64,000 nt of DNA from contig NZ_CP094529.1 of NCBI RefSeq assembly GCF_022811665.1, forward strand, positions 3,038,001 to 3,102,000, in the 5' to 3' direction. Below the pieces are notes generated by a model that was not told the DNA's origin, ran no database searches, and saw only the letters and a program-made list of their open reading frames with translations. Both the position numbers and the translations under genes were made by a program. This document shows, one piece after another, positions 25,941-33,774 of this stretch; position 1 is the stretch's first letter; the number at the start of each line of letters is the position of its first letter. The stretch comes from Chryseobacterium oryzae. GTDB lineage: Bacteria; Bacteroidota; Bacteroidia; Flavobacteriales; Weeksellaceae.

Positions 25941-26117
25941 ATGAAAATAACTAAACTACTCATCGGGACTGCAATATTTGGAGTACTTCTCTTTATTAGC
26001 AATTACTTTTTATTTAACAAAGAACATGAAATTTCCTTAATGAGCGCTCTATTAAAAAGCTTATTTTCTAGTGTAGTATTTTTTGTGCTAATGTATTTAT
26101 TAAATAAAAAAAAATAA
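25941..26117 (+). CDS. 58-residue two-span membrane protein, last gene of the array
   Basis: This is the close paralog of the protein at 25356: MKITKLLIGT start, SNYFLFN before an acidic loop, then SLFSSVVFFVLMY and a short lysine tail. High conservation between two neighbouring copies implies that the protein sequence is under selection, which supports both as real genes. The operon ends before the hairpin at 26175. Confidence 0.72.
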   Translation: MKITKLLIGTAIFGVLLFISNYFLFNKEHEISLMSALLKSLFSSVVFFVLMYLLNKKK

Positions 26118-26174
26118 TTTTATCCATTTAGAATATTTGATTGCTTATTTTCTGAAAGTTAAAATTTAAAACAA

Positions 26175-26209
26175 TTCGGGCGGCAAAATCTTCGATTTTG
26201 CCGCCCGAA
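26175..26209. repeat. 16-bp perfect hairpin, right copy of a pair
   Basis: TTCGGGCGGCAAAATC pairs with GATTTTGCCGCCCGAA across a TTC loop. The core is identical to the hairpin at 23761-23801, while the outer bases differ but still pair. It lies between the convergent small-protein operon and tryptophanase gene. Confidence 0.8.
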
Positions 26210-26231
26210 ACTTATATTTCTTAAATAAAGA

Positions 26232-27608
26232 TTAAGCCTCCTCCAAATGAACGGTAAAATGTCTTAAAATTTCAGGTTCCCAAGTAATGTTATAACCTTT
26301 AGAAATTTCATCTCTTCTTTCGTATACATTTTTTACTGCTGCAGCAATATAATCCATGTGGTTATTGGTGTATGTTCTTCTCGGAATTGCCAGACGAACC
26401 AATTCTAATTTTGGATAACGGTTTTCTCTGGTTTCAGGATCACGGTCTGCCAATAAAGTTCCTATTTCCACAGTTCTGATTCCTGCTTCTTTATAAATTT
26501 CAAGACCTAAAGTCTGTGCAGGATATTCTTCACGGGGAACATTCGGAAGAAAATTTAAAGAATCAACAAATACAGCATGACCGCCAATTGGTTTCTGAAC
26601 AGGAATTCCGTATTCAATTAACTTATTCCCAAGATATTCCACCTGAGAAATTCTGCTTTCCAGATACGCAAATTCTGTGGCTTCATCCAGCCCAACTGCC
26701 AAAGCAGCCATATCTCTTCCTGCCATACCGCCATACGTGATGAATCCTTCATAAATAATCGTAAAGTTGGACGCTTTTCTGAAAACATCTTCGTTATTTA
26801 AAGCAATAAATCCTCCGATATTTACCAACCCGTCTTTCTTGGAACTCATCGTCATTCCCTCTCCGTAAGAAAACATTTCTTTGCAGATTTCTTTAATGCT
26901 TCTGTTTTCCTGGCCCATTTCTCTTTTCTTGATGAAATATGCATTTTCTGCAAATCTGGCAGAATCAAAAAACACGGGGATCCCATAACTGTCGGAAAGT
27001 TCTTTCACAGCTTTCATATTTTCAAGAGAAACAGGCTGTCCTCCTGAAGAATTGCAGGTAATAGTAATTAAGCAGAACGGAATTTGCTCTTTGGGATGAG
27101 ATTTGTAAACTTCCTCCAGTTTTTCGAGGTTAATATTTCCTTTAAAAGGATGTAAATCATTAATGTCGAAAGCTTCATCAATCGTACAGTCGATTGCATG
27201 AGCTTTTCTGATTTCGATATGCCCTTTCGTAGTATCGAAATGAGAATTTCCCGGGATCACATCTCCATCTTTTACCAAAACCGAAAACAGAACATTTTCA
27301 GCGGCTCTTCCCTGGTGTGTTGGCAATAAATATTTAAAACCTGTAATATTTTGCACGGTATTGTGCAGCTGTTCGAATGAGCGCGAACCGGCATAGCTTT
27401 CGTCTCCTGTCATTAATGCTCCCCATTGTCTGTCAGACATTGCTCCTGTACCCGAATCGGTTAGAAGATCAATAAAAACCTGGGAAGATTTTAGATTAAA
27501 TAAATTGAATTTGGCATCTTTCAGCCATTGTTCTCTTTCTTCTCTTGTAGACTGGCGGATTTCTTCCACCATTTTAATACGAAAAGGCTCTGCATATGGT
27601 AATTCCAT
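26232..27608 (-). CDS. tnaA: Tryptophanase (beta-eliminating lyase)
   Basis: This PLP enzyme splits tryptophan into indole, pyruvate and ammonia. The frame shows IDLLTDSGTGAMS near residue 46, LPTHQGRAAEN near 95, SGGQPVSLENMKA, DSARFAENAYFIKKRE and the PLP-lysine region MSSKKDGLVNIGG. Tyrosine phenol-lyase is the close alternative, but the C-terminal segment RTVEIGTLL matches tryptophanase, where the phenol-lyase carries a tyrosine-binding arginine. Length 458 is normal. No tnaC-like leader or tryptophan permease is visible next to it. Confidence 0.88.
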   Translation of the reverse strand: MELPYAEPFRIKMVEEIRQSTREEREQWLKDAKFNLFNLKSSQVFIDLLTDSGTGAMSDRQWGALMTGDESYAGSRSFEQLHNTVQNITGFKYLLPTHQGRAAENVLFSVLVKDGDVIPGNSHFDTTKGHIEIRKAHAIDCTIDEAFDINDLHPFKGNINLEKLEEVYKSHPKEQIPFCLITITCNSSGGQPVSLENMKAVKELSDSYGIPVFFDSARFAENAYFIKKREMGQENRSIKEICKEMFSYGEGMTMSSKKDGLVNIGGFIALNNEDVFRKASNFTIIYEGFITYGGMAGRDMAALAVGLDEATEFAYLESRISQVEYLGNKLIEYGIPVQKPIGGHAVFVDSLNFLPNVPREEYPAQTLGLEIYKEAGIRTVEIGTLLADRDPETRENRYPKLELVRLAIPRRTYTNNHMDYIAAAVKNVYERRDEISKGYNITWEPEILRHFTVHLEEA

Positions 27609-27700
27609 TGTGATATTTATTTTAGTTTGTTAAAAAAAGAAAAATTGAATTGAAAAATGAATTTCAAATCATCAGATGTATTTAAAGGAGTAAAAGAACT

Positions 27701-28318
27701 TTACTCAGGAGCTTTAAATATATTTTCATCTGAATGAAAACCTGCAACACCGCCACTTACCGCAAATTTCATTGCAGAAGCCGCCGTCATCCCAACTACA
27801 GGTTTTATGTTTTTTTCTTCCGTTACAATTACCCATCCCGAAATTGCGTAAGAATGGGGCAAATAAACCGCAACATAATTATGTTTATCCACATCTGCCA
27901 TTTCCTTCTGAGTAAGAAAACCAATTCTCCAGATTTCCGGATTTTCATTGGTTTTTACCCAAACAGGATCACTGAATTTCTTTTTATCTCCCACAAATGA
28001 AGACATTACATCTTTTGTTGGAGAATAAATATGTTTGATACCCGGAGTTTTCTCTAAAAGCCGGTCTACCGCATCTACAAAAAACCTTCCCACCACAAAT
28101 TTGTTTCCCAGAAAACCCAGTAACGCCGTAACGAGTAGGGTGGATATAAAAACCAATCCGGGAATTACTTTGGCAACCGAAGGTATAATATTGTCTATCG
28201 AAGTAATTACAAAATAAATGACATAGATGGTAAGCCCGATGGGACCAATAATTAAAAGTCCCTGAAAAAAATTTTTCAGGAAAAGATTGGTCATGCTTTC
28301 AAACGTTGGTTTTTTCAA
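27701..28318 (-). CDS. DUF502 family membrane protein
   Basis: The protein has two N-terminal membrane spans (about residues 17-38 and 54-75 of the form chosen here) and then the DUF502 region: LLEKTPGIKHIYSPTKDV, RIGFLTQ, VAVYLPHSYAISGWVIVT and MTAASAMKFAVSGG. The function is not established. I choose a TTG start at 28318, 4 nt after the miaE stop, giving 205 residues. The in-frame ATG at 28375 would overlap miaE by 53 nt, and the ATG at 28294 would remove a KKPTFES leader. Confidence 0.82.
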   Translation of the reverse strand: MKKPTFESMTNLFLKNFFQGLLIIGPIGLTIYVIYFVITSIDNIIPSVAKVIPGLVFISTLLVTALLGFLGNKFVVGRFFVDAVDRLLEKTPGIKHIYSPTKDVMSSFVGDKKKFSDPVWVKTNENPEIWRIGFLTQKEMADVDKHNYVAVYLPHSYAISGWVIVTEEKNIKPVVGMTAASAMKFAVSGGVAGFHSDENIFKAPE

Positions 28319-28322
28319 CTGT

Positions 28323-28904
28323 TTATCCGTGTATGGTTTCTTTATTTCCGTAAGACTGAATGATTTTTGCTTCATATTCCAGCCATTCTTCCCATCTTTT
28401 ATTCACCTGTTCAGGATCACCGAGCTGTCTCGCAAACCCTATAAATGTGGTATAATGATTGGCTTCAGAAATCATCAGCTCTTTATAAAATTCTCTAAGT
28501 TCGTCGTCTTTTATATTTTCGGTTAAAACTTTAAATCTCTCACAGCTTCTGGCTTCAATCATCGCAGCAAAAAGCATTTTATCAATAATTAAAGTATCTC
28601 TGTTTCCGCCTTTCTGAATAAAATTAACCAGTTCGTTTACATAATCGTCCTTTCTTGTGCGTCCGAAAGTGTAACCCCGTTTTTTTATAATCTCATGAAC
28701 CTGATTAAAATGTTCTAATTCTTCCTGAGCAATTGCCAAAAGTTCGGTTACAATCTCTGGATATTCCGGAAGCATGGTAATAAGTCCGATAGCATTGGTA
28801 GCTGCTTTCTGCTCGCACCATGCGTGATCGGTTAAAATTTCCTGAAGATTTCCCTCTGCAATATTCGCCCACCTCGGATCGGTAGGAAGTTTTAGCTTAA
28901 ACAT
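28323..28904 (-). CDS. miaE: tRNA-(ms2io6A)-hydroxylase
   Basis: MiaE is a ferritin-like di-iron monooxygenase that hydroxylates the isopentenyl group of ms2i6A at tRNA position 37. The 193-residue protein shows iron-ligand patterns EQKAA, EELEHFNQVHE, EARSCERF and EANHYTTF in the expected order, and starts with the typical WANIAEGNLQEIL...HAWCEQ. The DUF502 gene follows within 4 nt. Confidence 0.9.
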   Translation of the reverse strand: MFKLKLPTDPRWANIAEGNLQEILTDHAWCEQKAATNAIGLITMLPEYPEIVTELLAIAQEELEHFNQVHEIIKKRGYTFGRTRKDDYVNELVNFIQKGGNRDTLIIDKMLFAAMIEARSCERFKVLTENIKDDELREFYKELMISEANHYTTFIGFARQLGDPEQVNKRWEEWLEYEAKIIQSYGNKETIHG

Positions 28905-29034
28905 GACTTTAAAAATTTCTGTAAATTTAAATAAAATAAATATTCTTTAGATAAGAATTTGCTTTTCGTTCCTATTTTATGAAGAATCATGGCATAATGT
29001 TAGATTATATTATACCAACACTAAAATCAAAAGA

Positions 29035-29268
29035 ATGAACACATCATTATTCACAAAAAAATTGGAAAAATTTGCTTTTTTCATTTTTACACTTTTTTCA
29101 GGAGTTATTGCTTTCGCTCAGGAAACAGCTCCTAAAGTAGAAGTTACCACCACTACCACCAAAACCGAAGAATGGTACGCCAACCCAGTGTACATTATTA
29201 TAGGAGCAATCCTCTTTATTATTTTGGTTGCCGTTCTTGTACGTGGCGGAAGATCGAGTAAAGATTAA
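29035..29268 (+). CDS. Small secreted/membrane protein of unknown function
   Basis: The 77-residue protein has an N-terminal export signal ending GVIAFAQ near residue 29, a threonine-rich linker (VEVTTTTTKTEEW) and a C-terminal membrane span (VYIIIGAILFIILVAVLV) with a basic end. I recognise no family. It is likely anchored in the inner membrane with the linker outside. It stands alone before a terminator. Confidence 0.65.
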   Translation: MNTSLFTKKLEKFAFFIFTLFSGVIAFAQETAPKVEVTTTTTKTEEWYANPVYIIIGAILFIILVAVLVRGGRSSKD

Positions 29269-29292
29269 AGATTTAGTCTAAAAAAAATTGAT

Positions 29293-29317
29293 AACCGCCT
29301 CTTACTTTGTGGCGGTT
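29293..29317. terminator. Bidirectional hairpin terminator
   Basis: AACCGCC pairs with GGCGGTT around an 11-nt loop, followed by a run of T on the plus strand and a TTTTTTT run on the minus strand. It serves the small gene at 29035 and overlaps the last codons of the convergent acyltransferase gene. Confidence 0.7.
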
Positions 29318-30393
29318 TTTTTTCTTAAAAATTCCAAAACCTTCCAGCCAAAATCATCAAATTTCTTCAGACCAGCCGAAATGATAAACGCTAAAATGAC
29401 ATTCATTATATAAATAAGAATCATCAAAACCCACCAAGGCATCAATTCTTTCATGGGAACGACGAAGAAATAAACAAGCGAAGAGCTGATTCCCTGTCCG
29501 AAATAAAAGAAAATGGCATTTTTTCCAACGTAGGTTATAAAGTTTTCTTTGTTAATTTTAAGACGGTTATAAAACACAAAAAGTGTTGTAAGAGAAAATA
29601 AAGACCAAATGATATAAGGGATTTTTGGTGGAAATTTTTGCTTGTTGATTTTATAGAATATATCATTCCCAAAATACCAAAACATCCAAAGTAATGCTGC
29701 TGCAACCAAACCATAAAGTAGAGGAATCATTTTTGTAGGAATTGTTTTTCCTCTCATTTTATTGGCAACCAGAAAAACCGTCAGATAAAATGCAACGTAA
29801 CCGACTTGTCCGTTCGGATAAATTTCAGGGGAAATATTGAAAAGCAATGTTAAACCGATACAAATTCCGATAAACCAATTAATATGTTTAGGGAAAAATC
29901 TTAGAATTAAAACTCCGAAAACAGTTAAAATATAATAGACTTTCAGATACCAGAAACTTCCCATTACTACGGGAAAAGTGTCTGCATTAGTGTATTCATG
30001 AAGATACCAGTTGCCTAAATTCTGCCATTGCGGAACAGTGGAAATGCTTGTTGCCGCATATTTTGATCCGAAAGTAGAATAAAACTTCTGAAGCCAATCT
30101 AGCGAGAAAAAAGTTAAACCGAAAATTTTAAAGAAATAATCTAAAAAGAAAAGTAGCGTTACAAAAAGCATGTAAGTGATCTGTAATTTCAGTAAACGGT
30201 AAAAGGTTTTTTCTATGTTTGAGCCAGAAGTAATTCCGCTTAGTGCATAGAAAAGTGCGACATCAAATACCAGTGAAAACACTCTGATTTCCGGAATAAT
30301 ATAAAACTGCCCAGACCAAAAAGCTGTATGGATAAAAATAATGGAAAGTGTGGCAAGTCCTTTGGCAAAATCGATGTAAAGATCTCTGTTCAT
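29302..30393 (-). CDS. Acyltransferase family 3 membrane protein
   Basis: The 363-residue protein is a multi-span membrane acyltransferase of the OatA/NodX type: RDLYIDFAKGLATLSIIFIHTAFW at the start carries the conserved first helix and histidine, and about ten spans follow. Such enzymes acylate sugars in the envelope; the substrate here is unknown. A minus-strand TATTTTTG box at 30413-30420 is the likely -7 element. It is divergent from the GLPGLI gene. Confidence 0.83.
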   Translation of the reverse strand: MNRDLYIDFAKGLATLSIIFIHTAFWSGQFYIIPEIRVFSLVFDVALFYALSGITSGSNIEKTFYRLLKLQITYMLFVTLLFFLDYFFKIFGLTFFSLDWLQKFYSTFGSKYAATSISTVPQWQNLGNWYLHEYTNADTFPVVMGSFWYLKVYYILTVFGVLILRFFPKHINWFIGICIGLTLLFNISPEIYPNGQVGYVAFYLTVFLVANKMRGKTIPTKMIPLLYGLVAAALLWMFWYFGNDIFYKINKQKFPPKIPYIIWSLFSLTTLFVFYNRLKINKENFITYVGKNAIFFYFGQGISSSLVYFFVVPMKELMPWWVLMILIYIMNVILAFIISAGLKKFDDFGWKVLEFLRKKTATK

Positions 30394-30447
30394 CTAAATT
30401 TGGAATATTTCTCAAAAATACAAATAAAAGAGAATCGATTTAATTTC

Positions 30448-30455
30448 TATATTTG
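30448..30455 (+). promoter_or_regulatory. -7 promoter box for the GLPGLI gene at 30474
   Basis: TATATTTG matches TAnnTTTG and lies 18 nt before the ATG. The divergent acyltransferase gene has its own box at 30413-30420 on the other strand. Confidence 0.55.
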
Positions 30456-30473
30456 GAGAATTAATCAGGAACA

Positions 30474-31367
30474 ATGAAATTTAATTTTTGCTCCCTTTTG
30501 GTGTTCTTCGCTTTTCTAAATCTTTCGGCGCAGGGAAACCGTTTTATTTACGAATATCAATTCAAAATAGATTCAACAAAAACAGACAGCCTCAAAAAAG
30601 AGTTTGTAAATCTGGATATTTTTCCTGAAAAATCTTATTTCTACGGTCAGGCAAAATTTGCAAGTGATTCTATTGCGAATAATTCTATTATTAAACAAAG
30701 AAAAATCAATCCAAACGAAATTAGTTATTCTACCAATATGGAAGATTGGAATGTCTCTTATTTAGTTGAAAAACCTTATCCTGTCACAAAAACGACTTGG
30801 TTTACTAAAATTGAGGAAACAAATCTTATTATCGAGGAAAATCCTATTTTGAAATGGAACATTCTCCCCGAAACACAAAAAATTGAAAATTATAATTGCC
30901 AGAAAGCAACTTTGAGTTTTGGAGGAAGAATTTGGGAAGCTTGGTTTTCTAAAGATTTACCTTTTCCAGATGGTCCTTACAAATTTCATGGTTTGCCGGG
31001 ATTAATTGTAAAACTTCAGGACAAAACAAAATCTCATCAGTTTTTGCTGAAAGGAAATAGAAAGTTAACTGCAAACGACCATTCCTGGAACTATATTTGG
31101 GATTTGGAAAAAGAGGCAAAGCATGAGTTTAATGGCGTAAAAGTTACCCCAACTCAATATAAAAAATTGTATTTGTCCTATAAAAATGATCCTGCGAAAG
31201 ATATTAAACTAGATCTTGCAGACCCTCATACAACAATGACCGTTACCACAGAAGGAGGGGCAAAACTTACAGATAAAGCAGAAATTATTAAGTATTTTGA
31301 GCAATCTATGGCAGAGAAATTCAAAACAAATAATAACCAGCTAGAATTAAACTTATACAAAAAATAG
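30474..31367 (+). CDS. GLPGLI family protein
   Basis: The 297-residue protein starts with a Sec signal peptide (cleavage near residue 19, LSAQG) and carries the family hallmark FHGLPGLIVKL near residue 178 after AWFSKDLPFPDGPYKF. The family is periplasmic or outer-membrane associated, of unknown function, and often sits beside TonB-dependent receptors. This copy has no receptor next to it and precedes the ribosomal genes. Confidence 0.88.
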   Translation: MKFNFCSLLVFFAFLNLSAQGNRFIYEYQFKIDSTKTDSLKKEFVNLDIFPEKSYFYGQAKFASDSIANNSIIKQRKINPNEISYSTNMEDWNVSYLVEKPYPVTKTTWFTKIEETNLIIEENPILKWNILPETQKIENYNCQKATLSFGGRIWEAWFSKDLPFPDGPYKFHGLPGLIVKLQDKTKSHQFLLKGNRKLTANDHSWNYIWDLEKEAKHEFNGVKVTPTQYKKLYLSYKNDPAKDIKLDLADPHTTMTVTTEGGAKLTDKAEIIKYFEQSMAEKFKTNNNQLELNLYKK

Positions 31368-31386
31368 AAAAAATCTCAAAATCATA

Positions 31387-31416
31387 TTGTTAGTGAATAA
31401 AAAATCCTTACATTTG
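31387..31416 (+). promoter_or_regulatory. rplU-rpmA promoter
   Basis: TTG (31387-31389), a 19-nt spacer and TACATTTG (31409-31416) form a full Bacteroidota promoter. Initiation would fall near 31421, about 25 nt before the rplU ATG. Confidence 0.8.
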
Positions 31417-31446
31417 CACCTCGAATTAACTAAAAATTTATAGACA

Positions 31447-31833
31447 ATGTTTGCAATTGTAGAAATAGCAGGGCTTCAATACAAAGTTGAGCAAGACCAG
31501 AAGTTGTTTGTAAACCGTTTAAAAGGAGATAAAGGAGGAAAAGTATCTTTCGATAAAATTCTTCTTACTGTAAACGGAGCAATCACTGTAGGCGCCCCAG
31601 CTGTAAACGGAATCACTGTAGAGGCAGAGATCTTAGACCACGTAAAAGCTGATAAAGTAATCGTTTTCAAAAAGAAAAGAAGAAAAGGTTACGAAGTGAA
31701 AAACGGTCACAGACAATCTCTTACTCAGATCAAAATCACTGGTATTACAGGATTTGAAGGTAAGAAAGCTGAAAAACCAGCAAAGAAAACAACTAAAAAA
31801 GCTGACGCTGAAGCAACTGAAAGCGCAGAATAA
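31447..31833 (+). CDS. rplU: 50S ribosomal protein L21
   Basis: L21 binds 23S rRNA in the large subunit. The first ~100 residues match the family (MFAIVEIAGLQYKVEQDQ at the start, KADKVIVFKKKRRKGYEVKNGHRQ in the RNA-binding part). A further ~25 residues, lysine- and alanine-rich then acidic (AKKTTKKADAEATESAE), extend beyond the usual ~103 residues and are probably disordered. rpmA follows 26 nt later. Confidence 0.97.
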   Translation: MFAIVEIAGLQYKVEQDQKLFVNRLKGDKGGKVSFDKILLTVNGAITVGAPAVNGITVEAEILDHVKADKVIVFKKKRRKGYEVKNGHRQSLTQIKITGITGFEGKKAEKPAKKTTKKADAEATESAE

Positions 31834-31859
31834 TTTAAACCAAAAAACCTTAAAATAAA

Positions 31860-32117
31860 ATGGCACACAAGAAAGGAGTTGGTAGTTCCAAGAACGGTAG
31901 AGAATCTCACTCTAAAAGATTAGGTGTGAAGATTTTCGGAGGACAAGAAGCTATTGCCGGAAACATCATCATTAGACAAAGAGGTACACAACACCACCCA
32001 GGTGAAAACGTGGGTATAGGTAAAGACCACACTTTGTTTGCATTAGTAGACGGAAAAGTAGTTTTCAGAAAGAAAGCAAACAACAGATCTTTTGTATCTG
32101 TAGAACCGAACGCTTAA
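31860..32117 (+). CDS. rpmA: 50S ribosomal protein L27
   Basis: L27 reaches the peptidyl transferase centre of the large subunit. The 85-residue protein begins [16 protein letters not shown] and contains [26 protein letters not shown], both diagnostic. There is no N-terminal cleaved extension of the kind seen in Firmicutes. It forms an operon with rplU and is closed by a strong hairpin terminator. Confidence 0.98.
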   Translation: MAHKKGVGSSKNGRESHSKRLGVKIFGGQEAIAGNIIIRQRGTQHHPGENVGIGKDHTLFALVDGKVVFRKKANNRSFVSVEPNA

Positions 32118-32138
32118 TCCAGATCGGCGTTTTATACG

Positions 32139-32175
32139 AAAAAAACACTGAAAGCTTTGCTTTCAGTGTTTTTTT
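32139..32175 (+). terminator. Strong hairpin terminator after rpmA
   Basis: The complementary arms, each beginning or ending in a long A or T run, form a 17-bp stem around CACTGAAAGC/GCTTTCAGTG with a 3-nt loop and a T run. It ends the rplU-rpmA operon. Confidence 0.85.
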
Positions 32176-32220
32176 TATGGTAAAATAATCTATAAAGATT
32201 TTAATAAACATACATTCATA

Positions 32221-32250
32221 AAAAAGTCCAGAATTGCTTCCGGACTTTTT
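32221..32250 (-). terminator. Hairpin terminator after the TPR gene
   Basis: AAAAAGTCC pairs with GGACTTTTT (9 bp), with further pairing inside the loop. It lies 20 nt past the stop of the minus-strand TPR gene and gives a T run on that strand. Confidence 0.75.
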
Positions 32251-32269
32251 ACTTTATGGCTGGTTGAAA

Positions 32270-33649
32270 TTAGCCTCTTTTCTTTTCTTTCGATTTTACT
32301 TTCTTTACCTCATCTTTAATATAAGGATATTTTTTCTGCATATCAGAAACAAGTGTAGGATCTAAGTCTAGAGCTTTTTTAAGTGACTTCGTGCCTTTCT
32401 CCTTTTCATTTAAGTTGAAGAAGCAGTTGCTTAGCTGATAGAATAATTCTGCACGGTAATGGTATTTTATTGCGTTTTCTAAAATAGTTACCGCTTCTTC
32501 ATATTCTCCTACCAACATCAAAACTTCAGAATAAGCATACCAATTGTAAAATCTGGACGGTTCTGCATCTACCAATTTTTTTAAACAGGTAAGACTTTCT
32601 TCAAACTTTCCGGCATCAATAAAGAGAAATGCAAGCCTTTTCTGATAATCGAGGTTATCGTCATTCAACAATGTAGCTTCTTTTGCAAAATGAAGAGCTT
32701 CCGGCATTCCACCCATTTCTTCATAAAGATAAGACTGCTCCATCATCGAAAGATAAAACTGCGGATCTTCTCTTAAAGATTTCTGAAAATAATTAAGTGC
32801 AATTATGGGCTGTTTTAAAGCTTTATAGCACAATCCTATTTTGTAATATGTAAATGCTTTGGTATATTCTAATTCCAGCATCTCTTCATACACAGAAATA
32901 GCTTTCTGATATTGGTTTAACGCTTCGTAACATGCTGCTTTACTGGCGTAAACTCCAACAGACCCGGAATTTATTGCCAACATATAATCGAAAGCTTTTA
33001 TGGCTTCTTCGTAATTTTTACGGACAAAGTAATATTGCCCATATTCACTCCAAGCCATTTCAGAATAAGAGAACTCGTCTAAGTAATCATTCAGAAAAGC
33101 GATAGCTTCGTCACTCTTATTAAGATCATTAAAACAGATCATAATATTTTCTAAAGAGTAATCGTCCAAAGGATCTTCTTTAAGGGCTTGCTGATAGTAT
33201 TTAAGTGCATTAAAAGGATCTCCAAGATTCACATACTCATCTGCAATAAAATTGTTGAGAAAGTTTTGCTCTTCCTCTAGTTCCAAAGCTTTTTTGCAGA
33301 TTTCTATAGATTTTTTAGGATTTCCTAAATTTGAATAATACTTAGCATAACAAACCAGAAAATCTGTATTTTCCATAGATGAACCTTTAAGCTCATCTAT
33401 CAGCTGTTTTGCTGTGTTAAAGTCTTCCCATTCCAAAAGTACTTCAAGTTTTTTAATCTTGATATCCAGAGAATTGGGATGAAGCTTAAGACCATAATTT
33501 ACTGCCATATCGGCGTAATTGAAGTCTCCAAGCTCCAAATAATAAACAATAATGTCTTCTAGCTCTTCCGTATCAAAGTAGAATTCATCGTTGATTTCCA
33601 TCATTTCTTCGAACTTTTTTACAAGTTCATTTCCAAAATATTCTTCCAA
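32270..33649 (-). CDS. Tetratricopeptide repeat protein
   Basis: The 459-residue protein has no signal peptide and consists of a long series of about ten TPR-like helical hairpins from roughly residue 35 to 440, for example NFLNNFIADEYVNLGDPFNA then LKYYQQALKEDPLDD. It should be a cytoplasmic scaffold; partners are unknown. The C-terminus is lysine-rich (KSKEKKRG). It lies 125 nt after glmM on the same strand. Confidence 0.85.
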   Translation of the reverse strand: MEEYFGNELVKKFEEMMEINDEFYFDTEELEDIIVYYLELGDFNYADMAVNYGLKLHPNSLDIKIKKLEVLLEWEDFNTAKQLIDELKGSSMENTDFLVCYAKYYSNLGNPKKSIEICKKALELEEEQNFLNNFIADEYVNLGDPFNALKYYQQALKEDPLDDYSLENIMICFNDLNKSDEAIAFLNDYLDEFSYSEMAWSEYGQYYFVRKNYEEAIKAFDYMLAINSGSVGVYASKAACYEALNQYQKAISVYEEMLELEYTKAFTYYKIGLCYKALKQPIIALNYFQKSLREDPQFYLSMMEQSYLYEEMGGMPEALHFAKEATLLNDDNLDYQKRLAFLFIDAGKFEESLTCLKKLVDAEPSRFYNWYAYSEVLMLVGEYEEAVTILENAIKYHYRAELFYQLSNCFFNLNEKEKGTKSLKKALDLDPTLVSDMQKKYPYIKDEVKKVKSKEKKRG

Positions 33650-33774
33650 TATAAATGAGTTTTAAGATTTAAGACCTGAGAGATGAGATATTCTAATCCC
33701 CGCTTCTGAAAATCTTAATGACTATAAATTTAATAATAATAATTTTTAAAATGATGAAATAGATTTTATTTTTT

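Noticed and set aside
24829..26117. Toxin-antitoxin or bacteriocin-immunity identity for the small membrane proteins
   Set aside because: Size and hydrophobicity would allow it, but no known toxin family, leader motif, modification enzyme or dedicated transporter is visible.
23761..26209. The twin hairpins as ends of a mobile element carrying the LuxR/small-protein locus
   Set aside because: No transposase or integrase and no flanking direct repeats are visible, and each hairpin sits between convergent genes where a terminator is expected.
26232..27608. Tyrosine phenol-lyase as the identity of the beta-eliminating lyase
   Set aside because: The C-terminal RTVEIGTLL segment lacks the arginine used by the phenol-lyase and matches tryptophanase.
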